Source: Candidatus Zixiibacteriota bacterium
GTDB taxonomy: Bacteria > Zixibacteria > MSB-5A5 > GN15 > FEB-12
NCBI GenBank assembly: GCA_003641415.1
Contig: QNAG01000118.1
Location: 1-8,035, forward strand
Length of the DNA stretch: 8,035 bases
Reading direction: 5' to 3'
How positions within the stretch are numbered: position 1 is the first letter of the stretch; the number at the start of each line of letters is the position of its first letter. Made by a program: the position numbers and the translations under genes. Under the pieces are notes generated by a model that was not told the origin of the DNA, did not search any database, and worked only from the letters and a program-made list of their open reading frames with translations. Of the stretch, positions 5,718-8,035 are shown piece after piece.

Positions 5718-7778
5718 TCAATCCAAGAAATTCCAAGTGAAGCCGTAGTAAAAGAAGCGTCCGGGGAAAGTAATCCTCTCGCGGGCACGGTATTGGTTGT
5801 CGAGAATGTTCTGGAATACGAAGTGCATTCGGTAATCCTTCAGAGCAAAAGATAACTTTACATTGACCACCGCCGTTTCGCCTAAACCCTTCTCATCATA
5901 ACCATCGTAGGTACCAGTGTAAACGATCTCGCCATAAGCGAAAAGATCGAGCAGCTTCTGTTTCCAGAAATAATGCAACTCCAGCCCGGAGAATGCCTGA
6001 CACTCCGGAGTATAAGCAATAGAATCTGAATCTTCATAGTCTACATAATGCCAGGATGCACCACCTACGAAAGAGAGAAAATCACTAATTCCCACTCTCG
6101 GTTGAACCATCACTGAAGCAAAAGAAACATCGCCGTTGTCAGGCTGAAAGAACTGATACGATCCACTATCATTAGAAATGAGCTTATTAGTCCAGTCGAT
6201 ACCATCGGTTATCTTTCCTCCGGTTGCAGAAATACAAATGCGATTAGCCAGCGAACCGAGTTCACAGGTCAGGCTGCCCACGAGCTGCTTCTCTAACAAT
6301 AGAGAGCTGTTTCCACCATCAGCATAGACTGTCCCATCAGAGCTATAGAGAAATGATTTCTGGAAGCGAAGGTGAAGTTCGTGCAATGTTGGAGCGCGCT
6401 CGGAATAACCAACAGAAAGGACAATAAGAGAATTGTTCCCTTCACGAAACAGAACCCCTGCTACCCGGGGAAGAAACTTATACTCCTCAACCCAGGCCGA
6501 ACCGACACTGGCAGCCCACCGCCAGCCTTTGCGAAGCCATCCGATTTGCAGCAGCGCTTCACCACTTGAACGATTATATTTGTTATAGTGATGATCGTAC
6601 TCAAGATAGTCACCATCAATACGCGCCGATAGAACCTTTGCGCCCCACATCCACTGACGATGCATGAACAACCCGTGACCGGTCTTATCAAAGCGTCCAT
6701 TAGATTCTCCGGTCAGATAAGAACCCTGCCGTAGATGCTTATAACCAATTTCATAGCGTGAAGTATGGGCGGAATCATCGAAAGTAAATGACAACCGAAC
6801 CGAGCGATCAAACTTGTTGCGCTTGATAGTAGCGCCATACATCTCAGGTCTTACTACAATCAGCGGACCATCACGGTCGTCTAACTGTCCCCATGCTCGG
6901 AATCCAATATTACCCCTCAAGGGGAAGAACATGTCAGCATAGTAGTGATACGAATTTGATTCTCGCTGTCGATCTGTAGTGGGACCTTCGGATTTGCGGT
7001 AGCCAACTGAAGCATCAACCAAGCGGCCATCGGTGAACTTCTTAGAGTACCGTCCCCGCACGAAAGCGTACGCAAACCCACCCTTATCAGCCAGTAAAGC
7101 ACTCTCGGAACGGTACGAATCGGGTGCCTTGGGTCTAGTTATCAGTGAGGCTACAGCATTGGACCCGCCCAGGACCTGCCCGATTGGACCGGAAAGAACA
7201 AATACATCATTGTCCAGCGCGGTGGGAATATCGTTCAGATCAAGAAAACCATCCGGTTCCGGAATGTGCTCGAATGGCTCAAACCGATTCCCGTTGACAA
7301 TCAAGTTAAGACGATTGCCTCCCACCCCAAACAGTTGAACTGTCTTCCGCATAGGTGTCACCTGATGTTCGAGGACAAAGAACGACGGATCGAAACGGAA
7401 GTAGTCACCAGCATCATGATAAAACGAGCGATCAATATCCGCCCGACGGTTCATTCGGGGACTGGTGAACCAGTTGACGAGGGAATCAAAAACCGACAGT
7501 TGCGGGAGAATTTGCCTTGCGCGTTCCTCCTGATGTTCCAGGTACTTTTCTTCGAGGTTGACTAGTGCGCGCTCCTCTTCTGAAAGAGAATCAAGAGTGT
7601 TAAGTGTATCATTATTAACGAGGGAAGAATCTAATCGAAGCGAAAGAGAAGTATCTTCCGACTGTGGAATGACAGTAGTGGAATCGAGAACTGCAACAGA
7701 ATCGGTTTCTCCCCTGTCATCAGCAACAGCGGCAACAGCCAGAAAAACAAATATGAGCAGCAACAACAGAATCTTCAC
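5718..7778 (-). CDS. TonB-dependent-receptor-like outer-membrane beta-barrel protein
   Basis: A 686-residue predicted outer-membrane protein. Residues 1-19 are a clear signal peptide (MK, then a leucine-rich core, cleavage expected after A-V-A at 17-19). Residues 20-90 form an Asp/Glu/Ser-rich linker with a probable charged helix at 67-90. Residues about 118-217 resemble a shortened plug: LIVNGNRFEPF (159-169), DLNDIP (180-185), VLSGPIGQVLGGSNAVASLI (194-213). The rest alternates like a barrel and keeps TonB-receptor marks: S-E-R-A-P-T-L-H-E-L (459-468), G-G-N-S-S-L-L-L-E-K (488-497), and the ending Q-N-I-L-D-N-Q-Y with a final aromatic-rich strand. I see no clear TonB box. The GTG start at 7778 has AAGGGA 7 bases upstream and overlaps the previous gene by 4 bases (GTGA). 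The ligand is unknown; metal chelate or vitamin uptake is the usual role. Confidence 0.87.
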   Translation of the reverse strand: MKILLLLLIFVFLAVAAVADDRGETDSVAVLDSTTVIPQSEDTSLSLRLDSSLVNNDTLNTLDSLSEEERALVNLEEKYLEHQEERARQILPQLSVFDSLVNWFTSPRMNRRADIDRSFYHDAGDYFRFDPSFFVLEHQVTPMRKTVQLFGVGGNRLNLIVNGNRFEPFEHIPEPDGFLDLNDIPTALDNDVFVLSGPIGQVLGGSNAVASLITRPKAPDSYRSESALLADKGGFAYAFVRGRYSKKFTDGRLVDASVGYRKSEGPTTDRQRESNSYHYYADMFFPLRGNIGFRAWGQLDDRDGPLIVVRPEMYGATIKRNKFDRSVRLSFTFDDSAHTSRYEIGYKHLRQGSYLTGESNGRFDKTGHGLFMHRQWMWGAKVLSARIDGDYLEYDHHYNKYNRSSGEALLQIGWLRKGWRWAASVGSAWVEEYKFLPRVAGVLFREGNNSLIVLSVGYSERAPTLHELHLRFQKSFLYSSDGTVYADGGNSSLLLEKQLVGSLTCELGSLANRICISATGGKITDGIDWTNKLISNDSGSYQFFQPDNGDVSFASVMVQPRVGISDFLSFVGGASWHYVDYEDSDSIAYTPECQAFSGLELHYFWKQKLLDLFAYGEIVYTGTYDGYDEKGLGETAVVNVKLSFALKDYRMHFVFQNILDNQYRARERITFPGRFFYYGFTWNFLD

Positions 7779-8035
7779 AGTCGAGTCCCTTCACGTGCAT
7801 GTAAATGCCGTGTAACAGAAAAAAGCAACGGGAAAATAATAAAGTTGGACCCAAGGGAAATAACAAAGAACAATATCCCACCGACAAAGCGCTCATAAAA
7901 CGGCCCAAACATCCAGGCATCCACAATGTTCACCGGCAGGTAGAAAAACAGGGTGCACATGAAGGCCGCCACACACAGACCAACTGTCAGGCGTAGACAG
8001 CGCCAAGTTTGCCAGTGTCCTTTTCGAAATATGGC
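7775..8035 (-). CDS. C-terminal part of an unidentified integral membrane protein
   Basis: An open frame enters from the right edge and ends with TGA at 7777-7775; 86 codons are visible and the true start lies outside the window. The fragment begins with a basic stretch (FRKGHWQTWRCLR). Two strong hydrophobic segments follow at about 17-37 and 53-73 of the fragment, separated by DAWMFGPFYERF, and the tail is short and basic (RHLHAREGTRL). By the positive-inside rule both ends face the cytoplasm. It is a real gene, not a shadow: its stop overlaps the barrel gene start by GTGA, a classic operon join. The shape would fit the last helices of a small permease, for example an ECF-type substrate-binding component, but I do not recognise the family. 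Confidence 0.65.
   Translation of the reverse strand, partial: AIFRKGHWQTWRCLRLTVGLCVAAFMCTLFFYLPVNIVDAWMFGPFYERFVGGILFFVISLGSNFIIFPLLFSVTRHLHAREGTRL

Noticed and set aside
7720..7926. 68-codon minus-strand frame at the barrel gene start
   Set aside because: It is out of frame with both the membrane-protein fragment and the barrel gene, which join properly by a GTGA overlap.
1..8035. tRNA, rRNA, CRISPR, insertion sequence or phage genes
   Set aside because: No tRNA or rRNA signature, no regularly spaced direct repeats, and no transposase-like or phage-like product was seen.

Overview
The window is a gene-dense, co-directional stretch of bacterial DNA in which every supported gene lies on the minus strand, so transcription runs from high to low coordinates. 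A large outer-membrane-barrel gene with a signal peptide points to a diderm (Gram-negative type) bacterium, and nuoA-B-C-D with unfused nuoC and nuoD points to a respiratory organism. The look of the proteins would fit an uncultured lineage near the FCB group, but that is only an impression and cannot be proven here.

In transcription order: (1) 8035-5718 holds the 3' end of a membrane-protein gene whose stop overlaps, by GTGA, the start of a divergent TonB-dependent-receptor-like barrel protein. (2) After 57 bases carrying a good promoter, 5660-2308 holds a tight four-gene cassette: an HD-superfamily hydrolase, a UMF1/Atg22-like major facilitator transporter, a PHP-domain phosphoesterase with a C-terminal beta-sandwich-like domain, and a small protein that I recognise as a Janus/Ocnus (PHPT1-type) phosphohistidine phosphatase homologue. 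Gene spacings are +3, -8 and +16 bases. (3) A 204-base AT-rich intergenic region has a probable promoter, a near-perfect palindrome over its -10/start region and a second related palindrome. (4) From 2103 to the window edge runs the start of the respiratory complex I operon: nuoA, nuoB, nuoC and the first 224 codons of nuoD.

The complex I genes are ordinary and well supported. The part worth a second look is the middle cassette: three different phosphate-ester/phosphoramidate hydrolase families plus one transporter in a single transcription unit. The last of these is a bacterial member of a family best known as the animal phosphohistidine phosphatase, with the catalytic histidine region intact. 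No rRNA, tRNA, CRISPR array, insertion sequence or phage gene was seen.
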